Source: Desulfovibrio desulfuricans (GTDB lineage Bacteria; Desulfobacterota; Desulfovibrionia; Desulfovibrionales; Desulfovibrionaceae). From it: a DNA stretch of 12,539 nucleotides. The DNA is taken from assembly GCA_003251995.1 (NCBI GenBank), contig QKDT01000435.1, forward strand, positions 1-12,539. The letters are read 5' to 3'. A program made the position numbers and the translations under genes. This document shows positions 1 through 6,977 of the stretch, piece after piece. A model generated the notes under the pieces. The model was not told where the DNA came from and ran no database searches. It saw nothing but the letters and a program-made list of their open reading frames with translations. Every line of letters begins with the position of its first letter. The stretch's first letter is position 1.

Positions 1-166
1 GGTGCTGGGCAAAAAAAGCCCGCACCCCGGCCTGATCGCACAAATCCAGTTCAGCATGCGTGCGGGTGAGCTGCCGCTCATAGCCTGAACGCGTCAAAGC
101 ACGACACAGGGCGCTGCCTACCAGCCCCCGATGGCCCGCCACATAGACCAGAGCATCCTTGCGCAT
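1..166 (-). CDS. fcl: GDP-L-fucose synthase, N-terminal part (runs off the window)
   Basis: Only the first 55 codons are inside the window; the gene continues past position 1. The family converts GDP-4-keto-6-deoxymannose to GDP-L-fucose with NADPH (epimerase plus reductase, extended SDR fold, cytoplasm). The visible start has the Rossmann motif GHRGLVGS at residues 11-18 (GxxGxxG) and RTHAELDL at about 35-42, both typical of Fcl/WcaG. The ATG lies four bases after the gmd stop codon, so the two genes are almost certainly translated from one message and perform consecutive steps. The ribosome binding site is weak (AGG just inside the end of gmd), consistent with coupling to gmd. The identification rests on the N-terminus only; another GDP-sugar epimerase/reductase is possible but unlikely beside gmd. 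Confidence 0.88.
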   Translation of the reverse strand, partial: MRKDALVYVAGHRGLVGSALCRALTRSGYERQLTRTHAELDLCDQAGVRAFFAQH

Positions 167-170
167 TAAC

Positions 171-1319
171 CTACTCGTTGTGGCTGAATGTTTTAAAGCC
201 CGCCACCTTGCACACGGCATCGCGCATGCTTAGGGCCAGATCTTCTCGCGCCATTTCCGCCACCATTTCTTCAAAAGAAGTCGTGGGTTCCCAACCCAGC
301 TTTTCCTTGGCCTTGGCGGGATGGCCCAACAGAGTTTCCACCTCGGTGGGGCGGAAGTAACGCGGATCAACGCGCACAATGACATCACCATGCTTGAGGT
401 GGCACTCCAGGCCCTGACGGTTGCCAGCAACCTGCTGCAATCTGGCAACATCCACAGATTCAACCGTGCCGGTTTCATCCACGCCATTGCCCTGCCAGCT
501 CAGTTTCACACCAAGCTCGGCGGCAGCCGCGTTGACAAAATCGCGCACGGAGAATTGCCGCCCGGTGGCGATAACAAAATCATCCGGCAGTTCCTGCTGC
601 AGCATAAGCCACTGCATTTCAACGTAATCGCGGGCATGCCCCCAATCGCGTTTGGCGTCCATGTTGCCAAGATACAGGCAATCCTGCAGACCAAGCACCA
701 TACGCGACAGCGCGCGGGTGATCTTGCGGGTCACGAAGGTCTCGCCACGGATGGGTGATTCATGGTTAAACAGGATGCCGTTGCAGGCATACATGCCATA
801 GGCTTCACGGTAGTTGACCGTAATCCAATAGGCGTAGAGCTTGGCGCAGGCGTAGGGAGAACGCGGGTAAAACGGCGTTTTTTCCGTTTGCGGCACTTCC
901 TGCACCAGGCCAAAAAGCTCAGAGGTGGATGCCTGGTAAAAACGGGTTGTTTCCGCAAGCCCTGCAATACGAATAGCTTCAAGCAGGCGCAGTGTTCCAA
1001 GAGCGTCCACATCCGCCGTGTACTCGGGTGACTCAAAAGACACCTGCACATGGCTTTGCGCCGCCAGATTGTACACTTCGTCCGGCTTAACTTCCTGCAT
1101 CAGGCGCACCAGATTACTGGAATCGCTCAGGTCGCCATAATGCAAAATAAAATGCCGCCGATTGGTGTGCGGGTCTTCATACAGATGGTCGATGCGGTCA
1201 GTGTTGAACAACGAGGCGCGCCGCTTGATGCCATGCACCTCATAGCCCTTTTTCAACAAAAATTCCGCGAGGTAAGCCCCATCCTGCCCGGTAATGCCGG
1301 TTATAAGCGCTTTTTTCAT
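171..1319 (-). CDS. gmd: GDP-mannose 4,6-dehydratase
   Basis: Cytoplasmic SDR enzyme converting GDP-D-mannose to GDP-4-keto-6-deoxy-D-mannose, the committed step towards GDP-L-fucose and related 6-deoxyhexoses. The 382-residue protein is full length (E. coli Gmd is about 373). Visible motifs are the NADP-binding GITGQDG at 8-14, the RRxS segment at 33-36, the catalytic STSE at 131-134 (Thr132, Glu134) and YxxxK at 156-160, which match the E. coli active-site numbering. The sequence [16 protein letters not shown] is also characteristic. The ATG is the natural family start (MKKALITG), although no strong Shine-Dalgarno precedes it. It lies 139 bases downstream of manC and 4 bases upstream of fcl. 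No convincing own promoter was found in the manC-gmd gap, so read-through from manC is likely. Confidence 0.97.
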   Translation of the reverse strand: MKKALITGITGQDGAYLAEFLLKKGYEVHGIKRRASLFNTDRIDHLYEDPHTNRRHFILHYGDLSDSSNLVRLMQEVKPDEVYNLAAQSHVQVSFESPEYTADVDALGTLRLLEAIRIAGLAETTRFYQASTSELFGLVQEVPQTEKTPFYPRSPYACAKLYAYWITVNYREAYGMYACNGILFNHESPIRGETFVTRKITRALSRMVLGLQDCLYLGNMDAKRDWGHARDYVEMQWLMLQQELPDDFVIATGRQFSVRDFVNAAAAELGVKLSWQGNGVDETGTVESVDVARLQQVAGNRQGLECHLKHGDVIVRVDPRYFRPTEVETLLGHPAKAKEKLGWEPTTSFEEMVAEMAREDLALSMRDAVCKVAGFKTFSHNE

Positions 1320-1458
1320 ATTTTGAATACGTATCGTTTTGATGGTGAAGCTACAAAGGCTAAAGCTCTATGCTGCCAACAAAGAGGCGGGTAAAATACC
1401 TTGCAAGACCGCCATTGTCCACTGCCTCTAAAGCAGCTTGGCAGCCCGGTAGCTAAGG

Positions 1459-2931
1459 CTACCCTTCCCGCCCATACACATCAGCAAAACGCACAATGTC
1501 ATCCTCGCCCAGATAGGTGCCAGACTGGATTTCGATAAGCACCAGAGGGATAACCCCAGGATTTTTCAAACGGTGCATGGTACCCACGGGAATGTACGTT
1601 GACTGATTTTCCGCGCCGTTGGTCACTTCTGCCGTACCGCTTACCACTACCCAGTGTTCGGCACGGTGATGGTGCATCTGCAACGAAAGCTCGGCACCTG
1701 GATTGACAATAATGCGTTTGACCTGAAAACGCCCGTCCATAACGAGGGTTTCATAGCTGCCCCAGGGACGGTACACCAAGGGGTGCTGTTTGCATTCGGG
1801 CCGTTGCGCACTCTGCAGGCGAGCAACAATTTTTTTAACGTCCTGCACCTGATCACGCGGTGCAACCAGCACGGCATCCTGCGTTTCCACCACTACCAGC
1901 CCGCTCACACCAATGGCTGTCAGCAAACGGTGGTTCGAGTTCAAATAACAATCTTCAGCGCCTTCTGCCATGACGTCGCCCGAGCAGACATTACCGCAGG
2001 CGTCCTGCTGCCCGATCTGATAAAAGGCTTCCCACGAGCCAAGATCGCTCCAGCTCACCCCAAGCGGTACAACGGCTGCCAGAGTGGTCTGCTCCATAAC
2101 TGCGTAGTCGATGGAATCAGACGGGGAAGCAAGAAAAGCCTCACTGTCCGGGCGTGAAAAAACCTGATCGTCCTTGCGACCCTTCCAGGCAGCACGGCAG
2201 GCGTCATATATCTGGGGAGCGAAGCGTTCCAGCTCTTTCAGGTACACAGAGGCACGCACCAAAAACATCCCGCTGTTCCATGAATATCCGCCCTTTGCCA
2301 ACATGGCGGAGGCAGCGGCAGCATCGGGTTTTTCCACAAAGCGCGCCACCTTGTAGCCAGGGGCCCCAAGGGCTTCACCTTGTTCTATGTAGCCAAAACC
2401 GGTTTCCGGCCCTGTGGGCGTAATGCCAAAGGTAACAATATACCCCTGTTCCGCCAGAACCGCGGCATTTTTCACGCCTTCAAAAAAAGTGGATTCATCG
2501 CCGATGGCGTGATCAGAAGGCAATACCAGCATAAGCGGGTCTGCGCCACCATCCTGCAGGGCAAAGGCTGCCAGCGCAATGGCGGGTGCCGTGTTGCGGG
2601 GTGCCGGTTCCAGCAGAATTTTACCGTAGCAGCCATTATTTGAGGAATTACCGCAGGCTGACGCAGAATTCTGCGCCACAACGCATGAGGCCGCGCCAGA
2701 AGTTGTGCCGCATTTATACAGTTCAGCTGTCACATAGAAACGGTGGGCCTCGTTACACACAATAACAGGCTCCAAGGTATCCGGCGTATGCCGCGCCCGC
2801 AGCACAGTGTCCTTGAACAGCGTCTTACCGCCGCCCAGATCAACAAATTGCTTTGGGTACGTCTCGCGCGAGAGAGGCCACAAGCGTGTTCCGCTGCCGC
2901 CGCACAGAATGACAGGAGCAATATTCTGCAT
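1459..2931 (-). CDS. manC: Bifunctional mannose-1-phosphate guanylyltransferase / mannose-6-phosphate isomerase (type II PMI)
   Basis: Makes GDP-mannose from mannose-1-phosphate and GTP; many family members also interconvert fructose-6-P and mannose-6-P through a C-terminal cupin. The nucleotidyltransferase domain carries GGSGTRLWPLSR at residues 11-22 and PRNTAPAIALAA at about 111-122, and FVEKPD follows. The C-terminal cupin has QMHHHRAEHW, IPVGTMHRLKNPG and the family-typical end EIQSGTYLGEDDIVRFADVYGR. I chose the ATG at 2931 (MQNIAPVILC, 490 residues) because AGGA sits five bases upstream; the two ATGs at 2946 and 2943 lack a Shine-Dalgarno. Odd: residues about 74-103 form a Cys/Ser/Asn-rich insert not expected in this loop (see findings). 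A promoter candidate lies at 2998-3025. Confidence 0.95.
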   Translation of the reverse strand: MQNIAPVILCGGSGTRLWPLSRETYPKQFVDLGGGKTLFKDTVLRARHTPDTLEPVIVCNEAHRFYVTAELYKCGTTSGAASCVVAQNSASACGNSSNNGCYGKILLEPAPRNTAPAIALAAFALQDGGADPLMLVLPSDHAIGDESTFFEGVKNAAVLAEQGYIVTFGITPTGPETGFGYIEQGEALGAPGYKVARFVEKPDAAAASAMLAKGGYSWNSGMFLVRASVYLKELERFAPQIYDACRAAWKGRKDDQVFSRPDSEAFLASPSDSIDYAVMEQTTLAAVVPLGVSWSDLGSWEAFYQIGQQDACGNVCSGDVMAEGAEDCYLNSNHRLLTAIGVSGLVVVETQDAVLVAPRDQVQDVKKIVARLQSAQRPECKQHPLVYRPWGSYETLVMDGRFQVKRIIVNPGAELSLQMHHHRAEHWVVVSGTAEVTNGAENQSTYIPVGTMHRLKNPGVIPLVLIEIQSGTYLGEDDIVRFADVYGREG

Positions 2932-2936
2932 GAATT

Positions 2937-2940
2937 TCCT
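2937..2940 (-). promoter_or_regulatory. Shine-Dalgarno that fixes the manC start
   Basis: Read on the minus strand, AGGA is followed by five bases and then the ATG at 2931. The in-frame ATG codons at 2943 and 2946 have no purine-rich site at a suitable distance. This favours a 490-residue rather than a 495-residue ManC. Confidence 0.6.
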
Positions 2941-2997
2941 CATCATTGCATCAACATTGGAACAACCGAACGACAGATGTTACCAATGAGAGCGTAC

Positions 2998-3025
2998 AGT
3001 ATAAATAACACCAGAGAGTTATCAG
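2998..3025 (-). promoter_or_regulatory. Candidate sigma-70 promoter for manC
   Basis: On the minus strand a CTGATA -35 box (4 of 6) is separated by 16 bases from a TATACT -10 box (5 of 6), giving a leader of about 60 bases before the manC ATG. The surrounding manB-manC gap is relatively AT-rich and has no clear terminator. The -10 box is good and the -35 weak, so this is a plausible but unproven start point for a manC-gmd-fcl transcript. Confidence 0.4.
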
Positions 3026-3170
3026 TGTTGCAGGATACCCCACCAAGAAAACCCCGGCATTGCGCCAGCTCAAGCCCGTCTCAAGCTCGTCACAGCCATA
3101 CGCTGACTATTATTATGTTACGCCATCAGCCGCCCGTAAACAAGCGCTCCGCAACCTTGCCAACCAGGGA

Positions 3171-4577
3171 TCAGACAGGTATGGCCCCGCCCTTTTCCGC
3201 AAGAAAATTCAGGATTTCAGCCGTTTTTTCTTCTGTCAGCGCGCGGTTTCCCTTGCTCTCAACGTTCAGGCGAAGCAGGGGTTCGGTATTGGACATGCGC
3301 AGGTTGAAACGCCAGTCGGCAAATTCAAGGTTAACACCGTCCATGGCGTCTTCGTGCAGGGCCGAGGCGGCGTACTTGTCTCTCACCAGCTTCATGAGAG
3401 CCGGGGCATCCTGCACCCGACGGTTAATTTCGCCGCTGCAGGGATAGGCTTCCATACGTTCTGCCACCAGATCAGCCAACGGCTTGCCCGTACGGTGCAG
3501 CAAAGAAGCCACCAGCAGCCAGGGCAGCATACCCGAATCGCAGTAGGCAAAGTCCCTAAAGTAATGGTGTGCGCTCATCTCGCCGCCATACACGGCGTCT
3601 TCCGCGCGCATGCGTTCCTTCATAAAGGCATGCCCGGTCTTGCCCATGACAGGCAGACCACCAGCGGCCTCCACCACTTCCTGCGTGTTCCAGTACACCC
3701 TTGTGTCGTGTACCACCTTGCCACCCGGCACCCGACGCAGCAACTCCTGAGCCAGCAGGCCTATGCAGTAGTAGCCCTCAATAAAATTGCCGTCCGCGTC
3801 ATAAAAAAAGCAGCGGTCAAAATCGCCATCCCATGCCACGCCCATGTCCGCGCCAGATTCGCGCACGGCTGCGGCTGTGGCGGCCCGGCGTTCAGGCAGC
3901 AGGGGGTTGGGTACACCATCGGGAAAGGTGCCATCAGGCTGCATCTGTCGGCAGACAAATTCAAAAGGCAAGGAATCCATCAGGTCTTTCAAAACCAGCC
4001 CGGCGCAACCATTACCTGCATCAGCCACGGTTTTCAGAGGCTTGCGTCCAGCAACCGGCGCAAGTTGCCCGGCACCGCTGTATTCAAGCAGCCAGGCCAC
4101 ATAGGCCGCGCGAAAAGAAGCCTGCTGAAGCGCGTTTGCGCCCTCAGGCTTTGCCTCGGTGTCGCCTTGGGCAAGAATGGCCTCTACCCGGTCGCGCAAG
4201 GCAAACAGGCCGGAATCGCCGCTGATGGGAATGGCCCCGCCGCGCACCAGCTTGAAGCCGTTTTCGTCCGCCGGGTTATGGCTACCCGTAATCATGATGC
4301 CAGCGCCAAAGGGTTGATTGGCAGCGGCATAGTAAATTTCTTCCGTGCCGCACATGCCGATATCCGTGACCTGCGCCCCAGCCTCACGCAGCCCAAAGGC
4401 CAGTGCATCGCGCAGTTCCGGGCCGGAAAGCCGGGCATCCCGACCAATCACAACGCTGTCAACGCCGAGTATTTCAACAACAGCCCTGCCCAAGGCACGT
4501 GCCAGCGGGGCATTGAGCACTCCCGGTACACGTCCTCTGATATCGTAGGCTTTAAAGCACGAAAGTGAATTGCCCAT
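3171..4577 (-). CDS. manB: Phosphomannomutase (ManB/CpsG type)
   Basis: Interconverts mannose-6-phosphate and mannose-1-phosphate, feeding ManC. This is a 468-residue alpha-D-phosphohexomutase with all four active-site loops visible: the phosphoserine loop TGSHNP at 97-102 (Ser99), the metal loop DGDFDR at 250-255, the sugar-binding GGEMSAHHYF at 331-340, and the phosphate-binding RMSNTEP at 427-433. DGDFDRCFF and GGEMSAHHYFRDFAYCDSGM are hallmarks of the enterobacterial CpsG/ManB group, so phosphoglucomutase or phosphoglucosamine mutase is less likely. The start at 4577 (MGNSLSCFKAYDIRG) is preceded by AGGA at a five-base distance; upstream ATG codons at 4592 and 4610 would add a non-conserved extension. 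manC follows after 239 bases in the same direction. Confidence 0.95.
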   Translation of the reverse strand: MGNSLSCFKAYDIRGRVPGVLNAPLARALGRAVVEILGVDSVVIGRDARLSGPELRDALAFGLREAGAQVTDIGMCGTEEIYYAAANQPFGAGIMITGSHNPADENGFKLVRGGAIPISGDSGLFALRDRVEAILAQGDTEAKPEGANALQQASFRAAYVAWLLEYSGAGQLAPVAGRKPLKTVADAGNGCAGLVLKDLMDSLPFEFVCRQMQPDGTFPDGVPNPLLPERRAATAAAVRESGADMGVAWDGDFDRCFFYDADGNFIEGYYCIGLLAQELLRRVPGGKVVHDTRVYWNTQEVVEAAGGLPVMGKTGHAFMKERMRAEDAVYGGEMSAHHYFRDFAYCDSGMLPWLLVASLLHRTGKPLADLVAERMEAYPCSGEINRRVQDAPALMKLVRDKYAASALHEDAMDGVNLEFADWRFNLRMSNTEPLLRLNVESKGNRALTEEKTAEILNFLAEKGGAIPV

Positions 4578-4688
4578 GACGTTCCTCTTCATCCTTATAA
4601 CAAGGCACAACCCGTTTCTATTCCTGCCACTTGGAACAATGCGTTGTTTCTACCTAACTTGCAGCCCGATTGCCAATCTATTTTGGCT

Positions 4689-4706
4689 TACCCATACAAA
4701 TGGGTA
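4689..4706. repeat. Perfect 7-bp inverted repeat upstream of manB
   Basis: TACCCAT, four bases, then ATGGGTA form a perfect dyad about 110 bases before the manB start. A second, shorter dyad (CCTC, four bases, GAGG at 4717-4728) lies 10 bases away. Neither has a T-run, so they do not look like terminators. An operator or a leader hairpin is possible; the function is unknown. Confidence 0.5.
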
Positions 4707-4773
4707 TCGTGCCGCGCCTCAAACGAGGTAGAAAGGCTGGGACATAACTCCAGTACAACTATATGGAATGCAT

Positions 4774-4808
4774 AAAAAAAGGGATCACGGCATTACCCGT
4801 AACCCCTT
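4774..4808 (-). terminator. Intrinsic terminator of tRNA-Ala
   Basis: On the minus strand, AAGGGG TTACGG pairs with CCGTGA TCCCTT across a six-base loop (12 pairs including two G-U), followed directly by a run of seven T. It begins seven bases after the tRNA CCA end, so it ends the tRNA transcript and separates it from manB. Confidence 0.85.
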
Positions 4809-4815
4809 GATATTG

Positions 4816-4891
4816 TGGTGGAGAAGAAGGGATTTGAACCCTCGACCCCCGCCTTGCGAAGGCGATGCTCTCCCAGCTGAGCTACTTCCCC
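4816..4891 (-). tRNA. tRNA-Ala (anticodon CGC)
   Basis: A 76-base cloverleaf read on the minus strand. The acceptor stem GGGGAAG pairs with CTTCTCC (one G-U), followed by discriminator A and an encoded CCA. The D stem is GCTC/GAGC with loop AGCTGGGA. The anticodon stem TCGCC/GGCGG holds the loop TTCGCAA, whose middle triplet CGC reads GCG alanine codons. The T stem GAGGG/CCCTT encloses TTCAAAT. It is a single-gene unit with promoter 4920-4948 and terminator 4774-4808, lying between the glycosyltransferase and manB on the same strand. I saw no duplicated tRNA 3' end elsewhere in the window, so nothing marks it as a used integration site. Confidence 0.96.
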
Positions 4892-4919
4892 ACAATGGAA
4901 AGCTTAACGCAGAGAAAGA

Positions 4920-4948
4920 CCATTAGGCAAAACTGCGCGACTTGTCAA
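4920..4948 (-). promoter_or_regulatory. Promoter of tRNA-Ala
   Basis: A perfect -35 box TTGACA (minus strand, 4948-4943) is followed by a 17-base spacer and TAATGG, or with a 15-base spacer by CCTAAT (4 of 6). Either places the start about 20 bases before the mature tRNA 5' end. The -35 box is convincing, the -10 box is imperfect, and the position is right for a tRNA. Confidence 0.6.
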
Positions 4949-4991
4949 GCCTTTCTCCTGTTTGCCAGTCAACACAGCCATCGCCAGATGA

Positions 4992-6713
4992 TTAGTCCAG
5001 CACTTCAAGAATACGCTGAATGCGCTGCTCATAACTGTGCTGCGCGCGGATATGCTCACGCCACGCGTGGCGCAACTCCAGCGCCTCTTGTGGATGCGCC
5101 CTGAACCACGCACATCTGGGCATAAAATCGGCGGGCCCCTGCAACTTTATGGGTTCGGTCAGCTCCGGGGGAAAAATCTCGAGCCCAGGTGTTGCGTCGC
5201 TCAACAGCAGACCGCCGCTGGCCCATACGTCAAAATGCCGCTGACTCAGGCTGTATGGCAGCAGCAGGCTGGTCACGTTCAGCACGGCTTCGGCCCGCGC
5301 GTATATCTCGGGCAGGGACGCGTAATAATCCACTGGCGGCAGTATCCCCGCAGCAGGCAGCAGGGCTTTCCAGCCATCGTCGCCGATTATGCGCGCCCCG
5401 CCGTCTCTGCCCGCCCCCGCTGCAAAAAGCCACCGTCGCCTGTTGGCCTGAGCGCAGCGTTCGGCCCCAAGGCCCGGTCGGCGCACATCGTAGCCGGGCC
5501 ACAGTGCGCCCCCAAGTTTATTGTGCCACCAAAAAAAATGCGGCGCATCGTGCGGCCCAGTGCTGGCCTCAAGCACTTTTGCGGCTTCGGCCTCCAAGGC
5601 TTGTGGCACACTTGCGGCAGCAAAAAAACGCTCTTTTTCAGGAAAGGCAGAACGCCCCACAAACAAGGGGGGCTCCCTTACAGAGGATTCGGCCTCCAGA
5701 TCGCGCCACATATGCGGTGCCACAGCCAGCGGCAGATGGAATACCCGGCGCGCGCCCTCCGCACGGAGAGAATCCACAAAGCTTGCATCCGTCACAAAAA
5801 CATGTGCATCACGCCACCAGGGCAGGCGAACGCCAGACAGCACATGCCAGGGATTGTCTACAAACCACAGCGCAACAGGGATCCCCAACGCGCGGCAAAG
5901 GTGGAAGATACGACCGTCCGCATCCAGCCCACGCAAATTTACCGAGAGCAGAAAGGCGGGCTTGCCCTCCTCCAAAAGATCTCTCCACCGGGCCGCGAAG
6001 GTATCGTCATTTATAGATGAATGTTCGCCAGCAGCGCCATCAGGTTGGGGCAAATCCTCGACTATCTGCCTGAAACCGCTGCACAAAAGTGCCGCCCGAA
6101 GCTCCTGGTGCAATAACAGCCCGTCATTACCCGGCAGCAACACAGGCACGGGTTTACTAGATGATCTGGCACAAAAGCCACGCGCCATATCCGCAGCGAG
6201 GCAAGACACGCCATGCCTCACAGGCTCAAGCGAAATTTTGGGGGGCAATTGCTGCGAGGCCGCCTGCAAAGAGGTTTGCGGGCACGCGTGGACGGCATCC
6301 ATCTGGCCCAGCAGCGGCCCCCAGAAATCGGGGTCAATCCGCACGCCGGGCATATAGATGTAGCAACGGCACTGCGCAGCCATGGCAAACGCTTGCTCTA
6401 CCGAGACTTCACGCCAACTTTCCGGCAACGGTTCACGCGGTGGCAGCCCCGCATCGGTTCTCCAACTCTGTACGGCCTGGGCCATGTGCGGGGATTCCAG
6501 CCAGAATACGGCAGAAGCCCCGGCAAGCTGGGGCAATCGCTGAAGCAGGCCCCCACCCGCCCCCGCTTCCAGCATCGGGCCAAGGCCGAGCAGCAGGACG
6601 GCATCGCCCGCGCCACGGCAGGTCCAGGCTTCGGAGCCATCAGGCAGGCTCATGGCCCGGCCTGAAAAATCCGGCAGACGAACCCGTAGCGGACGTTTAT
6701 TTTGTTCGGTCAT
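4992..6713 (-). CDS. DUF3880/CgeB-type glycosyltransferase family protein
   Basis: A 573-residue protein with no signal peptide or membrane segment visible, so probably cytoplasmic. Residues about 250-335 (SVNLRGLD, GIPVALWFVDNPWHVLSG, FVTDASFVDSLRAEGA, HLPLA) match the DUF3880 pattern. The C-terminal region, about 465-573 (LPEIYARAEAVLNVTSLLL, SQRHFDVWASGGLLLSD, ELTEPI), matches the CgeB/Glyco_trans_1_2 glycosyltransferase domain with a GT-B fold. Residues 1-220 are not recognised. Donor and acceptor cannot be read from sequence. The nearby GDP-fucose genes suggest a surface glycan or protein glycosylation role, but an independent tRNA unit separates them. The ATG is preceded by GGGG at a five-base distance. 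No clear promoter is visible in the 53 bases between the upstream terminator-like hairpin and the start. Confidence 0.82.
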   Translation of the reverse strand: MTEQNKRPLRVRLPDFSGRAMSLPDGSEAWTCRGAGDAVLLLGLGPMLEAGAGGGLLQRLPQLAGASAVFWLESPHMAQAVQSWRTDAGLPPREPLPESWREVSVEQAFAMAAQCRCYIYMPGVRIDPDFWGPLLGQMDAVHACPQTSLQAASQQLPPKISLEPVRHGVSCLAADMARGFCARSSSKPVPVLLPGNDGLLLHQELRAALLCSGFRQIVEDLPQPDGAAGEHSSINDDTFAARWRDLLEEGKPAFLLSVNLRGLDADGRIFHLCRALGIPVALWFVDNPWHVLSGVRLPWWRDAHVFVTDASFVDSLRAEGARRVFHLPLAVAPHMWRDLEAESSVREPPLFVGRSAFPEKERFFAAASVPQALEAEAAKVLEASTGPHDAPHFFWWHNKLGGALWPGYDVRRPGLGAERCAQANRRRWLFAAGAGRDGGARIIGDDGWKALLPAAGILPPVDYYASLPEIYARAEAVLNVTSLLLPYSLSQRHFDVWASGGLLLSDATPGLEIFPPELTEPIKLQGPADFMPRCAWFRAHPQEALELRHAWREHIRAQHSYEQRIQRILEVLD

Positions 6714-6766
6714 ATATTCCCCGAAAAATACGGATCACAAACACTCCCGGCGGAGACAATGCCAGC

Positions 6767-6799
6767 AAAAGGCCCCGCTGCGGCAAGCTAGCGGGGCCT
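6767..6799 (-). terminator. Intrinsic terminator after sodC / the structured region
   Basis: A perfect 10-bp stem, AGGCCCCGCT with AGCGGGGCCT (6770-6779 and 6790-6799), encloses a ten-base loop. On the minus strand it is followed by a short T-run (TTTT). It lies about 180 bases downstream of the sodC stop codon and 54 bases before the glycosyltransferase start. The stem is strong but the T-run short, so partial read-through into the glycosyltransferase is possible. Confidence 0.65.
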
Positions 6800-6958
6800 G
6801 GTAATTCAATGCTCCGCGCCAAGGGCTACAGGCGGAGGTTACTTCCCTGCGGCTGGCAAACAGTGCCCAATAATGGCGCGCCATTGCCAGAACCGCAAGT
6901 CTTGCATGTGTAAAAAGCCTGAAGTATCCGCCCAACCAGTGTGTAGCCAGCGTGCGGA
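6767..6958 (-). ncRNA. Candidate structured RNA (rod-like) between sodC and the glycosyltransferase gene
   Basis: On either strand this region folds into a long imperfect rod of six stacked perfect helices totalling 36 pairs: 6813-6817/6954-6958, 6824-6830/6942-6948, 6831-6836/6927-6932, 6840-6845/6921-6926, 6848-6852/6893-6897 and 6853-6859/6884-6890. A 23-base one-sided bulge lies at 6898-6920 and a 24-base apical loop at 6860-6883. The minus strand is favoured because a GC-rich terminator hairpin (6767-6799) follows the rod there. The rod with a large internal bulge resembles 6S RNA in outline, but I recognise no diagnostic 6S sequence. Alternatives are a processed sodC 3'UTR or a leader of the downstream glycosyltransferase gene. 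The pairing is seen; RNA identity and function are inferred. Confidence 0.4.
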
Positions 6959-6977
6959 TATGGCAAAAACAGTAACG

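Noticed and set aside
1448..1463. GGTAGC/GCTACC hairpin at the end of manC as a terminator
   Set aside because: Only six pairs and no T-run on either side; read-through into gmd is more likely.
3060..4568. A 502-codon open frame on the plus strand, opposite manB
   Set aside because: It is the antisense shadow of a clearly real phosphomannomutase; its translation has no recognisable motif and is rich in His, Gln and Arg as expected from complementing GC-rich codons.
4816..4891. tRNA-Ala as an integration site for a mobile element
   Set aside because: No integrase gene, no repeat of the tRNA 3' end, and a normal terminator directly follows.
5037..6357. Long plus-strand open frames opposite the glycosyltransferase gene
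   Set aside because: Several overlapping frames are open at once, their products are Arg/Pro/Ala-rich with no domain, and the minus-strand gene has a Shine-Dalgarno and family motifs.
6735..6935. A 66-codon minus-strand frame in the sodC-glycosyltransferase gap
   Set aside because: It begins with TTG, has no convincing ribosome binding site, no recognisable motif, and lies inside the strongly self-paired RNA region and its terminator.
6813..6958. The structured gap as SRP 4.5S RNA, tmRNA or RNase P RNA
   Set aside because: None of the characteristic conserved sequences of those RNAs is present on either strand.
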